From Panopea generosa (lineage: Eukaryota > Mollusca > Bivalvia > Adapedonta > Hiatellidae): 64,000 nt of DNA. The notes below the pieces were generated by a model. That model was given only the letters and a program-made list of their open reading frames with translations, made no database searches and was not told where the DNA came from. The position numbers and the translations under genes are program-made. The DNA lies in assembly GCA_029582155.1 (NCBI GenBank), contig CM055902.1, forward strand, positions 15,202,086 through 15,266,085, read 5' to 3'. Positions within the stretch are counted from its first letter, which is position 1. Every line of letters starts with the position of its first letter. Below are positions 44,405-56,043 of this stretch, piece by piece.

Positions 44405-45130
44405 AGTATACATAATGACGTCATGTGCCTGATAAACTTACAATGACGTGATAAACATATGTTTATCAGGCAGGCAGTTTATCAATAGAAATGAATGCAT
44501 TGACATGATAAAATTTGGGTTACATAACATATTCTTTATACCTGTCAATTCTGTTTTAAGAGCAAAATTATCCAAATGTCTGTATACCATGATTATGTAG
44601 ACTGGTGTCAAATATGCGTAATAATAAATATTCTGTGTTCCGAGTGACATTGTTTCAAATTTGACTGTAGGTTTCATAAAAAACATAAGATTATAAAACT
44701 AAAACATATATACTAAAAGGATAAAGAAACACCGGGTGAACTGCTGACCAACTTTATCAAACTATTGCACGCAATATTTCCAGTTATAGAATATGTATGT
44801 AAAGGTATCTCGGTAAATATGTTGTCAAATTGATAATTATTATTGACAAAATCACTAATGTAATACCGTTACATGCATCTGTACATGTCGCTTACAATGG
44901 TTATAATAATGTGGCACTGAACTCGACGTTTCTTTATCCATTCAATACGCTATACGCCTATATTTTCCAAAATATATTATTAGATAAATAAAAATTATTA
45001 TAATTTACGTCACCAGTCAATATAAATATGAATAAAAATTACATCTGGAAATAATGTATTTAATCATCGTTCATTCCGTTTTGTCTGATTGGAAATATTT
45101 TATATTTTTCATAATTAACATGTATGTATG
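44405..45130. other. Intergenic DNA, nothing recognised
   Basis: A short inverted repeat around 44450-44465 (AACATATGTTTATC) is the only structure seen. Confidence 0.4.
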
Positions 45131-46977
45131 TAGCGTATCAATAATTGGTGCGAACGCAACAATATTATTTCTGATGCTCAGTTTGGGTTCAGAAAAGGAA
45201 AATCAACAGTTGACGCTGCCTTTATACTGCAAAATATCGTGGAACAATTTCTAAATGATAAAAAACGTTTGTATTGTGCATTTATAGACTTAAAAAAAGC
45301 TTTTGATTCAGTTAATAGAAATGCATTATGGTTAAAGAGATATAGGCTGGGTATCAATGGTAAAATGTTAAGAATTATTCGAGCAATGTACAACATCGTG
45401 AAATCTTTTATCAAACACTGTGGAAGGTTCTCAGACATATTTGATATTGCGATTGGCCTTAAACAAGGGGGGATAATCTCGCCGATAATGTTTGCACTAT
45501 TTATTGAAGACCTGGAGCTTTATTTGCAAAATAGTTCAGAAAATGTGTTAATATTGAATGATATAACTCTTATCCTTTTACTTTTTGCCGATGATATGGT
45601 TCTTGTAGGTTCGAGTCCAGACAGCTTACCAAAAAAACTAAATTATGTCAATAATTACTGTGAAGAATGGGGTCTAGAGGTGAATACATATAAAACTAAA
45701 GTTGTCGTTTTTAGAAAAAGGGGTAAAGTAAAGGAAAATGAGAAATGGTATTATAATGGTTACTTACTTGAAGAAGTTGATGACTTTAATTATTTGGGTA
45801 TTATTTTTAATTATACGGGGTCTTTTTGTCTAAACCAGCAGGCTATTTATGGCAAAGCTCTTAAAGCGATGAATGTATTAATATCCAATATCAAAAAGTA
45901 TGAGTTAAGCCCTAAATCATCGCTTCAATTGTTTGACGCATTTGTAGCCTCAATTCTAAATTATGGTTGCGAAGTGTGGGGTGTAACTAAATCTAAAGAA
46001 ATAGAAAGAATCCGCTTACGCTTCTGCAAACACATCCTGGGGGTAAAAACAACTACAAGTAATGCAGGTGTTTACGGAGAATTAGGACGATACCCATTAT
46101 ATATTGGCGGATTTGTTAGGATTATTAACTATTGGCTGAAAATAATTAACACTGACAATATCATTTTGAGGACTGTTTACGAACGCGCTCTTGCAGATAG
46201 TGAAAAGGGATTAAAAAACTGGGTGACAAATATTAAATATTTGTTGAACACACATGGTTTTATGTACATATGGAATGAACCGTTAAATATCAACAATCAC
46301 GGTGCATTTTTGTCTTTGTTCAGACAACACGTGGTGGACGAATTTACTCAAAATTGGATGGCTGACCTTCATAGTAACAGAGTACTGATTTTATATAAAG
46401 AAGTTAAGTTACAGTTTGGTTACGCAAACTATCTTAATTTATTTAGTACAAGACGTCTTCGTATTGCATTTGCTAGGTTACGGTTGTCATCACATAGCTT
46501 AAGGATTGAAACCGGCAGATACGCAAGAACACGAGTAGATGAACGTTTTTGTCAAATATGTAATTCTGGTGATATAGAAGACGAATTTCATTTTATTCTA
46601 ATTTGTTCTGCATATAATGGCATAAGAGCCAAATTTATTCGCAGTTTTTATATACGTCATCCAAGTATGTTTAAATTTCTAGCACTGCTGCAGACAATAA
46701 ATAAATTTGAACTTGTTAAGTTAAGTAAATTCATTGTGGAAGCGTTTGCTATTAGACGTGGCATTACTAATAATATAAACATATAATAAAATACCAATAT
46801 ATTTTATTTGTCTGGCGACTAGGTAATATTTTAATACTCATTAATGATTGAGTAACTCATAGTTTGAAGTTCATCCTCAGTATATTTAATACATCTAATA
46901 ACATATAACATACAAAAATATACAATCTGAAATAATATTATATATGTTATTTATATTCTGATAACTGGCATGTGAAT

Positions 46978-47008
<31 letters not shown>

Positions 47009-47065
47009 GTTTTTGTAACGAGAAACTGTAACAGTTTAAGTTAATAAAATATTCTTCTTCTTCTA
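45131..47065 (+). mobile_element. 5'-truncated non-LTR retrotransposon (LINE) with intact RT frame
   Basis: An uninterrupted frame runs from about 45134 (RINNWCERNNIISDAQFGFR) to TAA 46784-46786, about 550 codons. Reverse transcriptase blocks are visible: FRKGKSTVDAAF, IDLKKAFDSVNR, GLKQGGIISPIMFALFIEDL, the catalytic FADDMVL, WGLEVNTYKTKVV, and the thumb region with LNYGCEVWG. The C-terminal part ends in a zinc-knuckle-like CQICNSGDIEDEFHFILIC (C-x2-C ... H-x4-C). The endonuclease and the RT N-terminus are missing, so the copy is 5' truncated. The 3' UTR contains (TA)n at about 46987-47008 and ends near the TTCTTCTTCTTC repeat at about 47053-47064. An unbroken frame suggests a fairly recent insertion. 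Confidence 0.88.
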
Positions 47066-47600
47066 TGTCCTTTTGGAGATACATAAAACACATTTTGTAA
47101 AATCTTTATGCATGTTGATTAATTGTTTTTCGGTCACATGCGCCTAACATTGCTTTATTTGTAAAGTGTCAATACAAAATAATTATCTTGTAATAACTGA
47201 TCAGTCTTTGGGTTGAACTTCAAAGGGTAAATGTTATAATTATAGTATATTTGTGATTTGTTTGTATCAGAATCCTTTTGAATAAATGCACTATTGTTTC
47301 GGCTCAGTTAAAATAAATATATTGAGGACAATATTGTATTGTTTTGTGTATTTTGTTTAAATTTACTCCATTAGTAAGTATCTGTAACAACAACTTTAAA
47401 AATTTAAACGCTGATATACTAATAAAAAAGACGTTTTTCGTTAAGCTTAATGTATTTATGCCTTAATAAAACAACTATGGATGGGCAATACTGATCTCTG
47501 GATGATCCGATTACCTCTGTCTGGTTAGGAATGGCAACATCCATTCACCACGAAGCTAACAGTGGTGGTGTGTGGTTTTATTTTAAGTTTGTATTAAAAC
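47066..47600. other. Intergenic DNA, nothing recognised
   Basis: No gene or clear repeat seen. Confidence 0.45.
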
Positions 47601-47604
47601 AACT

Positions 47605-48540
47605 CAATACAACCCACGTGGTGAGTAGGGTACATGCATGTACATGGTGAGTAGGATATGCATATGTACAAGGTGAGTATGGTACATGTTAATACAAGAT
47701 GAGTAGGGTACATGTGAATACAAGGTGAGTAGAAAACATGTATATACAAGGTGAGTAGGGTACATGTTTATACAAGAAGAGTAGGGTACATTATAATACA
47801 AGGTGAGTATGGTACATGTATATACAAGGTGAGTAGAGTACATGTAAAAACAATGTGAGTAGGGTACATGTATATACAAGGTGAGTAGGGTACATGTAAA
47901 AACAAGGTGAGTAAGGTACATGTAAATACAAGGTGAGTAGGTTACATGTAAAAACAATGTGAGTAGGGTACATGTAAATACAAGGTGAGTAGGGTACATG
48001 TATAGGGTACATGTATATACAAGGTGAGTAGGGTACATGTAAAAACAAGGTGAGTAGGGTACATGTCTATACAAGGTAAGTAGGGTACATGTAAATACAA
48101 GGTGAGTAAGGTATATGTAAATACAAGGCGAGTAGGGTACATGTATATACATGGTGAATAGGGTTCATGTAAATACAAGCTGAGTAGGGTACATATTTAT
48201 ACAAGGTGAGTAGGGTACATGTAAATACAAGCTGAGTAGGGTACATGTTGTACAAGGTGAGTAGGGTATACGTATATACAAGGTGAGTAATGTACACGTA
48301 TATACAAGGTGAGTAGGGTACACGTATATACAAGCTCAGTAGAGTACACGTATATACAAGGTGAGTAGGGTACACGTATATATATGGTGAGTAGGGTATG
48401 TATGTTTATCCATGGTGAGTAGGGTACACGTATATACAAGGTGAGTAGGATACATGTAAATACAAGGTGAGTAGGGTATACGTATATATAAGCTGAGTAC
48501 GGTACACGTATATACAAGGTGAGTAGGGTACATGTATATC
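47605..48540 (+). repeat. 26-bp minisatellite, about 35 units
   Basis: Consensus unit ACAAGGTGAGTAGGGTACAT then GTATAT, with variation in ATAT/AAAA and ATG/ACG. Because 26 is not a multiple of 3, each minus-strand frame reads all three phases of the unit in turn and repeats every 26 residues. All minus-strand frames stay open, giving several overlapping false frames of up to 182 codons. Confidence 0.97.
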
Positions 48541-49135
48541 ACACTTTTTATTTGAAACAGTATCTGATGAAATAGTTTTTCTTCATTTATGCATCAGATC
48601 AATGTTTACATGCATGAACGTATATCCATAATTTCCGCCCTGTATTAGTTGAAACTTCAGAAACCACTAATATCTTTCATAAAACTAGTAGTCACGCATG
48701 TTAACTTTGAAAACAATGATTAAAATAAATACAAATTGAGCATTCCTTGGCATGTTTATCATATATGATAAAACAAATATGTAATAAGATATATTTTACA
48801 CCTTTTGTCAAAGATGTCAAAAATGCATTTCATCAAATACGAGAGTTATGTCCCTTTACAAAATAAGAAACATGCATACTAATTTGCCAGACGCGGGCTG
48901 TCAATCAAACAAGTCGATATTCCAATCAGCGATATGCTGGTTCATTCGCCGCCATTTTTCTTAGACAAGCTAACAATGTCTACAATGTAAACACTACATT
49001 GTATTTACTTGAGCAAACAATTAAGCATGAACAGTGGATAGTCGTTCTCGCGTCAGGTCATTTAATATATCTTTATTTCTTATTTTGATAGTTTGATATA
49101 AAATTTAACAAACAAGTGTAAAAAGAAAAAAAAAT
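48541..49135. other. Intergenic DNA, nothing recognised
   Basis: No frame or repeat could be supported. Confidence 0.45.
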
Positions 49136-49144
49136 CGAAAGATA

Positions 49145-49300
49145 AGTAACCACAGCCGAATGACATGTTGCACTGCCGAATGACGTGTTACTTCTGCCAT
49201 ATAACATGTTACTACTGCCGAATGACAAGTTGTACTGCCGAATGACATGTAACTATTGCTGAATGACAAGTTACCACTGCTGAATGACAAGTAACACCAT
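49145..49300 (+). repeat. 21-bp minisatellite, short array
   Basis: About seven units of a CTGCCGAATGACATGTTAC-type sequence with variable length. Same unit as the long array at 50755-51550, 1.4 kb away. Confidence 0.92.
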
Positions 49301-49504
49301 CGGAGTGAAAACGAACCATCAAGTCGTGTTTGGCGTTCCATATAAAATCAAAAAAAATTTCTTCTTTCTTTGTGAATTTAATATTCAGTATAAACAGATG
49401 ATATAACACACAATGTTGTCAGAAACGATCTTATAGGGACACACGACAATTTTGAAAACTATTCACTTCAAACTAATTCTGAAAATCACACATCTGAAAT
49501 CTAC

Positions 49505-49620
49505 AGTGAGGGCTGCACGGTGGATAGAGTATTGACCGCTCACGATATAAGTCGTAGGTTCGATCTCACGCTCGATGGAATCTAAAAACAACACTCAGTA
49601 CTAGTTCTACACAGGAAATT
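49505..49620 (+). repeat. tRNA-like SINE fragment
   Basis: GCTGCACGGTGGATAGAGTA (A-box-like) and GTCGTAGGTTCGATCTCAC (B box), followed by CACTCAGTACTAGTTCTACAC. The last phrase parallels ACTGAGTGTTG/GTAGAACCGG in the inverted fragment at 63500. Confidence 0.7.
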
Positions 49621-49897
49621 GAATCGAGAGCGATACAGTTTTTATAATGCCATTTATGGAAGGAAGAGTTATGGGATAGAGCGAAGAGCAGAAAGCTGGA
49701 AATCTACATTAAGAGATAGAGTTAACCGATGTCCACGAACAAGAAGGAGAAACATGGTGGAAACACGAAAAGTGCTTATGTCAAGCATATCTATCTTTAG
49801 GAAAGATATAGCAAGACGTAAGAGAAAGATGATTAATCCTCCACGACCGGTTATTAAAGGTAAAGTCAAACAGCCACATTTAACTGAGATGGGTTGA
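49619..49897 (+). CDS. Uncharacterised basic ORF, about 92 codons
   Basis: The frame ends at TGA 49895-49897; the first in-frame codon is TTG (the upstream SINE adjoins it) and the next ATG is at about 49758. It is very rich in Arg and Lys (SWKSTLRDRVNRCPRTRRRN, then FRKDIARRKRKMINPPRPVI). No family is recognised. It may be a fragment of a repeat-encoded protein or a chance purine-rich frame; the antisense frame is also open. Confidence 0.2.
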   Translation: MNRERYSFYNAIYGRKSYGIERRAESWKSTLRDRVNRCPRTRRRNMVETRKVLMSSISIFRKDIARRKRKMINPPRPVIKGKVKQPHLTEMG

Positions 49898-50750
49898 CCT
49901 CACGTTAATGAGGATTTCAAATTAAGGCACTTCGCTATACTAGCAATTTGCCTAATAAAATCAAGGATACTAACGATTGATTTTCGAGATATTTTAAATA
50001 CACCAGTAAAAACTTTAAGTTGGCCACTAACATTTGCATATACGAATGTACAATGTTTAAATTAATTGTATTTCCGGTCAACTAGAATGACGCCCCTTTC
50101 CCTACTAACACCCTTTAGAAGGTGTTGAAATAGTGTATATAAGTGGGTCCAGCTTAGTCCAGTTATCTAAGCATTGAATGGTCAACCCAGAATTCGTGTG
50201 TTCAAACCGCAGTCAGGACAAAAAAAAATAAAAAAATATAATTCATTTTATAAATTTTTTTATTTAAAATTGATCCAATTTACATGTATTAAAACAATTT
50301 GATAAGTATAATATTATATATATATATATATGTGTTTGGTATATTATGATCTTGTTCACTCAAAATATTTTCTTTTACGGCATGTAATAGAAAAGATAAA
50401 AATTCGTTCCTGTTTGGTGATTCTCAAGAGGTTCATATTTCTTCGTACGAATTTTGCAATGATCTGTGACTTAATTACATGTTTATATGTCTCTGCAATG
50501 ACGGGCCGTTTCAGATAGTTACGAAAGGATCTGTAGTTGACATTGTATGCCCGCTTTTTTAAAGAATGGGGTCACATTTGCACGACGACAATCTTCGGAA
50601 ACAGACCCCAGACGGACGAATATTTAAGTTGGGTAGCCTGATTATATCAGACATGGATGGCCACTGTCACAGCTGTTTTGTTACTTGGATGTCCGACCTT
50701 TTGTCTCGTTAGAAGGTGCCGTAAGTTAAAGTTGTCAGGACATGCGGCTT
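49898..50750. other. Intergenic DNA, nothing firmly recognised
   Basis: A possible tRNA-like head at 50155-50220 (TCCAGTTATCTAAGCATTGA ... GTGTGTTCAAACCGC). A TA microsatellite at about 50313-50330. Confidence 0.4.
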
Positions 50751-50754
50751 GGTC

Positions 50755-51550
50755 ACTGCAAAAGACATGTAAGCACTGCCGAATGACAAGTAACCAGTAA
50801 CCACTGCCGAATAACAAGTAACCACTGCCGAATGACACGTAACCACTGCCCAATGTTATGTAACCACTGCCAAAAGACATGTAATCACTGCCGAATGACA
50901 TGTAACAACTGCCGAATGACAAGTTACCACTGTCCAGTGACATATAACCACTGCCAAAAGACATGTAACCACTGCCGAATGACAAATAACCATTGTCGAA
51001 TAACAAGTAACCACTGCCGAATGACACGTAACCACTGCCCAATGATATGTAACCACTGCCAAAAGACATGTAACCACTGCCGAATGACATGTAACAACTG
51101 CCGAATGACAAGTTACCACTGTCCAGTGATATGTAACCACTGCCAAAAGACATGTAACCACTGCCGAATGACAAATAACCATTGTCGAATAACAAGTAAC
51201 CACTGCCGAACGACATGTAACCACTGCCGAAAAACATGCAACCACTGCCAAATAGTCTGCAATGTCGAATGACATGTTACTACTGCCGAATGACAAGTTA
51301 CCACTTCCGAATGGCATGTAATCACTGCCGAATTACAAGTTACCACTGCCAAAAGGCATGTAACCACTGCCGAATGACAAGTTACCACTTGTAATCACTG
51401 CCGAATGACAAGTTACCACTGCCGAAAGGCATGTCACCACTGCCGAATGACAGGTTACCACTTGTAACCACTGCCGAATGACAAGTTACCGCTTGTAATC
51501 ACTACCGAATGACAAGTTACCACTGCCGAAAGGCATGAAACTACTTCCGA
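50755..51550 (+). repeat. 21-bp minisatellite with 189-bp higher-order unit
   Basis: Basic unit TAACCACTGCCGAATGACATG with many variants (AAAAGACATG, CAATGATATG, CAAATAACCATTGTCG, and so on). The variant pattern from about 50840 repeats from about 51029, so nine variant units form a 189-bp higher-order repeat. Because 21 is a multiple of 3, both strands show false frames (FGSGYMS on minus, NHCRMTC on plus). From about 51270 the array decays, with TTACCACTTGTAATCACTG inserts. Confidence 0.95.
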
Positions 51551-51614
51551 ATTATTGTATGGCGCCGTTCCAGCTGTAGTTCCCTAAATCAAAATCTTTT
51601 TTTTCCCATAAAAT

Positions 51615-51890
51615 ATGGTTCAATCTCCTCTGTGCTCGTGTGGTGATAGAGAAAACAAATGGCACTTCGTTTCCAATTGTAATAACTATGGAATCGCGAG
51701 ATACGTGTTTTTCAACGCACAGTCTGACTTGGGCGTTTTAATTATGCTTTAATTATCTTCTCTTTAGAGAACAATATTTTGACTTTGAGACAAATATTCG
51801 AATTTTCGATGCAGTACATACTTTTATAATTACAAAGAACACAGAAGGGTTCTTGAAATATATCTAAATAAGTTGTTGTTGCAAGCTTTT
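51615..51890 (+). mobile_element. 3' end remnant of a LINE
   Basis: PLCSCGDRENKWHFVSNC at about 51632-51685 is the C-x-C ... H-x4-C knuckle found at LINE C termini, followed after a frameshift by FETNIRIFDAVHTFIITKNT. No RT remains. Same strand as the next remnant. Confidence 0.6.
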
Positions 51891-51944
51891 TGAGAGAATT
51901 TATTTTAAAAATATGTATAATTTCCTGTATGATAATAATTTAAT

Positions 51945-53420
51945 GTATAAATATTAATCAGGCTTTTTACCTTAACATTCAACAACATACCAACTCATTG
52001 ACATTTACCATCATATTTAAAAAAAACTTTGATAATAAACAATTTGCATGCATGGTATTCTGTGATATATCTAAAGCTTTTGACCGAGTGTGGCATGGAG
52101 GACTACTGTTTAAAGAAAATAGTATAAATGGAAATCTTCTTATGTGGATTTCTCATTATTTAAATAACAGATCTCAACGTGTCGTCATCAAACTTTGAAA
52201 AACTGACTGTAGGTGTACCTCAAGGCTCTGTCCATGGTCCTTTATTGTTCCTTATTTATGTCAATGATATAGATGAAAATCTCCTTAGTTTGACCAAGCT
52301 CTATGCAGATGATAGTTCATTATACTACTCTGCTTCTTCAGCTGAAGATATTGAAGGTATTATCAATCATGATATTACATGTATCGTGCTGGGCCGAACA
52401 AGACAAGAGCTGTGTTTTTTTTCCTTAAGAAATTGTGACTCACTTCCTAAATTGCTTTTTAATGACCCTCCTCTTGAATTTGTTCAGTCGCATAAACACT
52501 TTAGTGTAACATTTAATAACGATGGAAAGTGGAGAACACATATTGAAAACATTCTTTCTTCAGCCTCAAGGGCAATAGAAGTCATGAGAAAACTAAAATT
52601 TAAAGTCGGTAGAAATACTCTTATTCAAATGTATTTATCTTATGTGCGTCCGATTTTAGAATATTCATCTGAAGTTTGGGACGGTTGCATTGTGCACCTC
52701 TCAGACTCCATGGAAAAAATTCAGAATGAGGCAGTGCGAATTACAACTGGTCTCACACGATCTGCACCATTGGAAAAGTTAAACCAGGAATGTGGAAAGG
52801 AGAAACTTAAAAGGAGACGAAAGAATTAGTCTATGTTTAAAGTTAGTAATAATAATGTCCCTTCCTATATTATTGATCTAATTCCATCATATGTTGGTGA
52901 GACAACACAATACCCACTTAGAAAAAGAAACAATTTTACTATCCAACATTGTAGAACAAATATAATGAAAAGATAATGTATACAATCATCCAATTCTTTA
53001 TGGAATTCTTTAGTTAAAGAAATTCGATCCTCGCCTTCACTAATAGTTTTTAAAAAACAAATCATTAAAAATCACAATAACAGTAATATACCTTTACATT
53101 TCTCCCATGGCAAGCGGCATTTGTCTGTTTTAAATGCTAGGTTAAGAAATAACTGCAGTAATTTAAATAATTACCTATATATAAACAATCTAAAATTCAG
53201 CCCATTCTGTAAATGCAGCGATACAATTGAGGACGCAGAACACTTTTTCTTTAAATGTTCCATTTATAGAAATCAAAGACTCTTTCAATCAACTAGATAG
53301 TTTCATCCTCTTAATGTTAAAAAAAACTATTATTTGGCGATAGGAGTTTATCTTTAAACGAAAATAAGAAAATTGCTGAATCAGTACATAATTTTATTAA
53401 AACAACAAAAATATTTAACG
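51945..53420 (+). mobile_element. Decayed LINE reverse transcriptase
   Basis: RT similarity in two main frames. The first, 51960-52198, has FCDISKAFDRVWHGGLL and WISHYLNNRSQRVVI. The second, 52190-52829, has LTVGVPQGSVHGPLLFLIYV, catalytic LYADDSSLY, and YLSYVRPILEYSSEVWDGC. Beyond 52829 come SLWNSLVKEIRSSPSLIVFK and a zinc-knuckle tail FSPFCKCSDTIEDAEHFFFK at about 53200-53250. Frameshifts at about 52190 and 52830 and stops after that make it a pseudogene. The style (VPQGSxxGPLLFL, YADD) fits a Jockey/CR1-type clade and differs from the 45-kb LINE. Confidence 0.88.
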
Positions 53421-54320
53421 ATTAATAATGATTTAGTTCTACATATTTGTTTTCATTACGTTCACAGAATAATAAAACCTGTCAATGCAGGTTGACTGCT
53501 GCTTCTGTTGAAATTACTTATCACGGGCTGCTGGCAATTAGTGGGAGGTACCAAACAGATGAGAAGTGAACTATCAAAATAACTGTATATAAACTTTGTT
53601 ATAAACTTTGCCAATCTAATGTTGGCAGAACTGGTGGCTCAAGCCCATTTCATGTAAAAATTATGAAATAAAATATCTTTAAAATTCACGTGTTTGTTAT
53701 TTTTAAAGAAACTATCACTCAGTAAACACCATTGTAATTATATATTTCTCTTTTCATTATCGCTAATTTATATATTCATATACCCATGTATAAAATAGTT
53801 TACTTTTTGCAACAAATGTTTAATTTATATATGACTAGAAGAATAGTTCCATAAGCATTATGCTTTCGTTCATACCCTTTTTCTACTATTGTTTACCAAT
53901 GTTTTGTTTACTAATTGTATTATATAATATTCAGAAATAAAATATGTTACAACAATAGTGGCATTTTGTTCATTATGAATTCAGTACTATCCTTTGTGGA
54001 TTTATCGCAATCGCAATGTTTCCGTTCAAAACACAATCGGATACCCTCTAATACGATAGAGAGTAATCCGATTGTGTGTTGACAAAAAAATACACGTGTG
54101 TTGTGTAATTATCAGATTCTTTTGGATATCTACAAAATAGAAGGTTATATTGCTTTATAAATGTATGTAATTTGCTCTCGAGTTTAAGGTTTATTTTCTT
54201 GTGAGAATAGACGGTGTCGTTTTCGTTTGAAATCCTTCTAAAATATAGATCTAGTTACACATACATTTGGTTGATAAATAATTCCAAATTTCAGATTTAG
54301 CCTATTGATATATAGTTTCA
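53421..54320. other. Intergenic DNA with one strong hairpin
   Basis: AACACAATCGGAT (about 54029-54041) and ATCCGATTGTGT (about 54066-54077) form an inverted repeat with a partly paired loop (CCCTCT/AGAGAG). No gene is seen. Confidence 0.55.
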
Positions 54321-54324
54321 ATCC

Positions 54325-54650
54325 TATTTATTTTACTTCATTTGTAAGACATGTTTACAATTTAGGGCGCGATGTCTTCCTGGGTAGGACCGATACTAAG
54401 TGTGGAGCGCGTGGTCTAGTGGTAGATCATCAAACCCATGATCTGACGGTCGTGAGTTCGATCCTCTCCCACAGCAATATGTGGTGTCCTTTAGCAAGAC
54501 ATTTTTATTACATGTGCTTGATACTGGTTCTACTGAGGAAGACTTTGAGTGTAAATAAGTTTAAGTTACTTCAGTGTATTGCTCAAAGACACCACTCGTA
54601 GTCGTAGTGGAGGATTGAACCCACAACCCTTATATTCTGGTCCAAGTGCT
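54325..54650 (+). repeat. tRNA-derived SINE, family A, rearranged double copy
   Basis: The head GCGCGTGGTCTAGTGGTAGAT ... GTCGTGAGTTCGATCC and body match 12925-13130. Upstream (54325-54400) lies an inverted body end (TTTGTAAGACATG ... CTTCCTGGGTAGGACC), and downstream (54575-54650) an inverted head remnant (GGAGGATTGAACCCACAACC). The copy is therefore sandwiched between inverted pieces of the same family. Confidence 0.8.
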
Positions 54651-55240
54651 CCTTGTAGAGCAAGTATTTTAACCAAATATATATGTAAGTAACTAGATAT
54701 ACCTTGCATCAAAGCTGCATAACCAGTATCTGAAGAAGAAAGATGCAATTTGATTATGAATGACACATTTTTGTGAATTCTCGTTGCCTTCCATGCATTT
54801 ATAACAGATCTTATGATAACTCTCTTTCTTGTGAATAAATCGTGTTTTAAATCTAAATTACTGATCTGTAATTCTAATATGCAAATTAGCTGCTTCACTA
54901 ATGGAAGTTGTGAAATTTCCAATTCCATCGGATATTCTCAGTCAATTCTGTAATCCTTCAATATTTATTACAACAGTTGCTAGATATGTGCAAAGATAAA
55001 AATGTATATGTGGACAACAAAAAATGTTTTTCATTTTGTTGGAATCTGATTCTTTTATTAGAAGCCGTTTATGGAGCACAAAGCATGTTGGACATTTGCT
55101 GTCCAAAATTACGGAAGTGAAGGAAAAATGTGAAACAAATTGATTTTATTTGGTGACAAAGGTGCATCTTGGTGCCCTGGTTTCCGAGGACATTGAGAGA
55201 AACATATCTATAGACAAGTTAAAATGTAAACAACAAGAGT
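54651..55240. other. Intergenic DNA, nothing recognised
   Basis: A 120-codon minus-strand frame (54566-54928) overlaps the SINE and has no domain. The LLPH 5' UTR exon and promoter may lie in this region or up to 56 kb, but no junction could be fixed. Confidence 0.4.
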
Positions 55241-55259
55241 TTGGTGCACTTTTAAGAAA

Positions 55260-55600
55260 AGGAAGGAGAAAAAAGGGCATTTAAGACAGGTTGTTGTTTA
55301 ATGCAGGTTAATTTTCTTTGAAAGCAATATAAATAGGTAATAGCAAATGTGACTGCTTAAGACAAGTGGCTGTTTAGAAGAGGTGACTGCTTATACAGGT
55401 TAGACAAGTTTTAAGTAAAATGTACAAATTTTAAGCATAAATGTACAGTCGAACCTGAGTAAGCGGTCATCTCTATTAAGCAGCCAGTTGTCTTAAGCAG
55501 CCACATTTGCTATAACAATTTGTATGCTTTCAGTGCATATTAACCTGTCTTAAGCAACAAATTGTCTTAAAAGGCCACTTTTCTCCATCTATTGACTGGC
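55260..55600. repeat. Inverted pair of a dispersed repeat (palindrome)
   Basis: The left arm 55260-55415 and the reverse complement of the right arm 55447-55600 share GGAGAAAA, TTAAGACAGGTTGTTG-type, AGCAAATGTG(A/G)CTGCTTAAGACAA and CTGCTTA...CAGGTT sequence over about 150 bases, separated by about 30 bases. A third copy is at 62290-62415 and a fragment at 5480-5580. Confidence 0.85.
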
Positions 55601-55739
55601 TGCATAAGACAGATTAGACGGTATATAATTAAATATAAAGATTTTTTGGAATGGGTTTAATGCCATTTTCAACACAGGACATTACCTGAGGTATATCTAG
55701 TTTTATTGGTGGATGAGGACCTAAGAATTAATTAGAGTA

Positions 55740-55865
55740 GAAATACTTTCCTTCCAAGTTACTAGCAAACTTTCTCAAATAAAGTTGTTGAGCTTGGCTT
55801 GAACCCAAGACTTCAGCAGTGAGTGCATCTTAGACTGATCGGCTAGCCACCATGGAGGACCCAAA
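55740..55865 (-). repeat. SINE-like fragment
   Basis: Plus strand: AGTTACTAGCAAACTTTCTCA, GGCTTGAACCCAAGACTTC (inverted B-box-like) and CTGATCGGCTAGCCACCATGGAGGACC. Resembles the pieces at 38055-38115 and 58815-58995. Confidence 0.6.
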
Positions 55866-56043
55866 GAAATTTTATATTTATGTACGATTTGGATATCTTC
55901 TGATAGTGATTAAGAAAACAGTATGTGTGCATTGTATTTGATTATTATATGAAACTGCCAATTGCTATATACTTGCTGTAAATTTTATTCATGACATCGC
56001 ATGTTGTAATTATATAAATAAATATTTGAAATAAAAATTTTAG

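Noticed and set aside
47604-48542. Several minus-strand frames of 68-182 codons rich in Tyr, Pro, Thr and Leu
   Set aside because: All are readings of the 26-bp minisatellite in its open phases; no domain, no splice context.
50647-51388. Frames of 91-196 codons on both strands resembling low-complexity FGSGYMS or NHCRMTC repeats
   Set aside because: They come from the 21-bp satellite; the same DNA is open on both strands.
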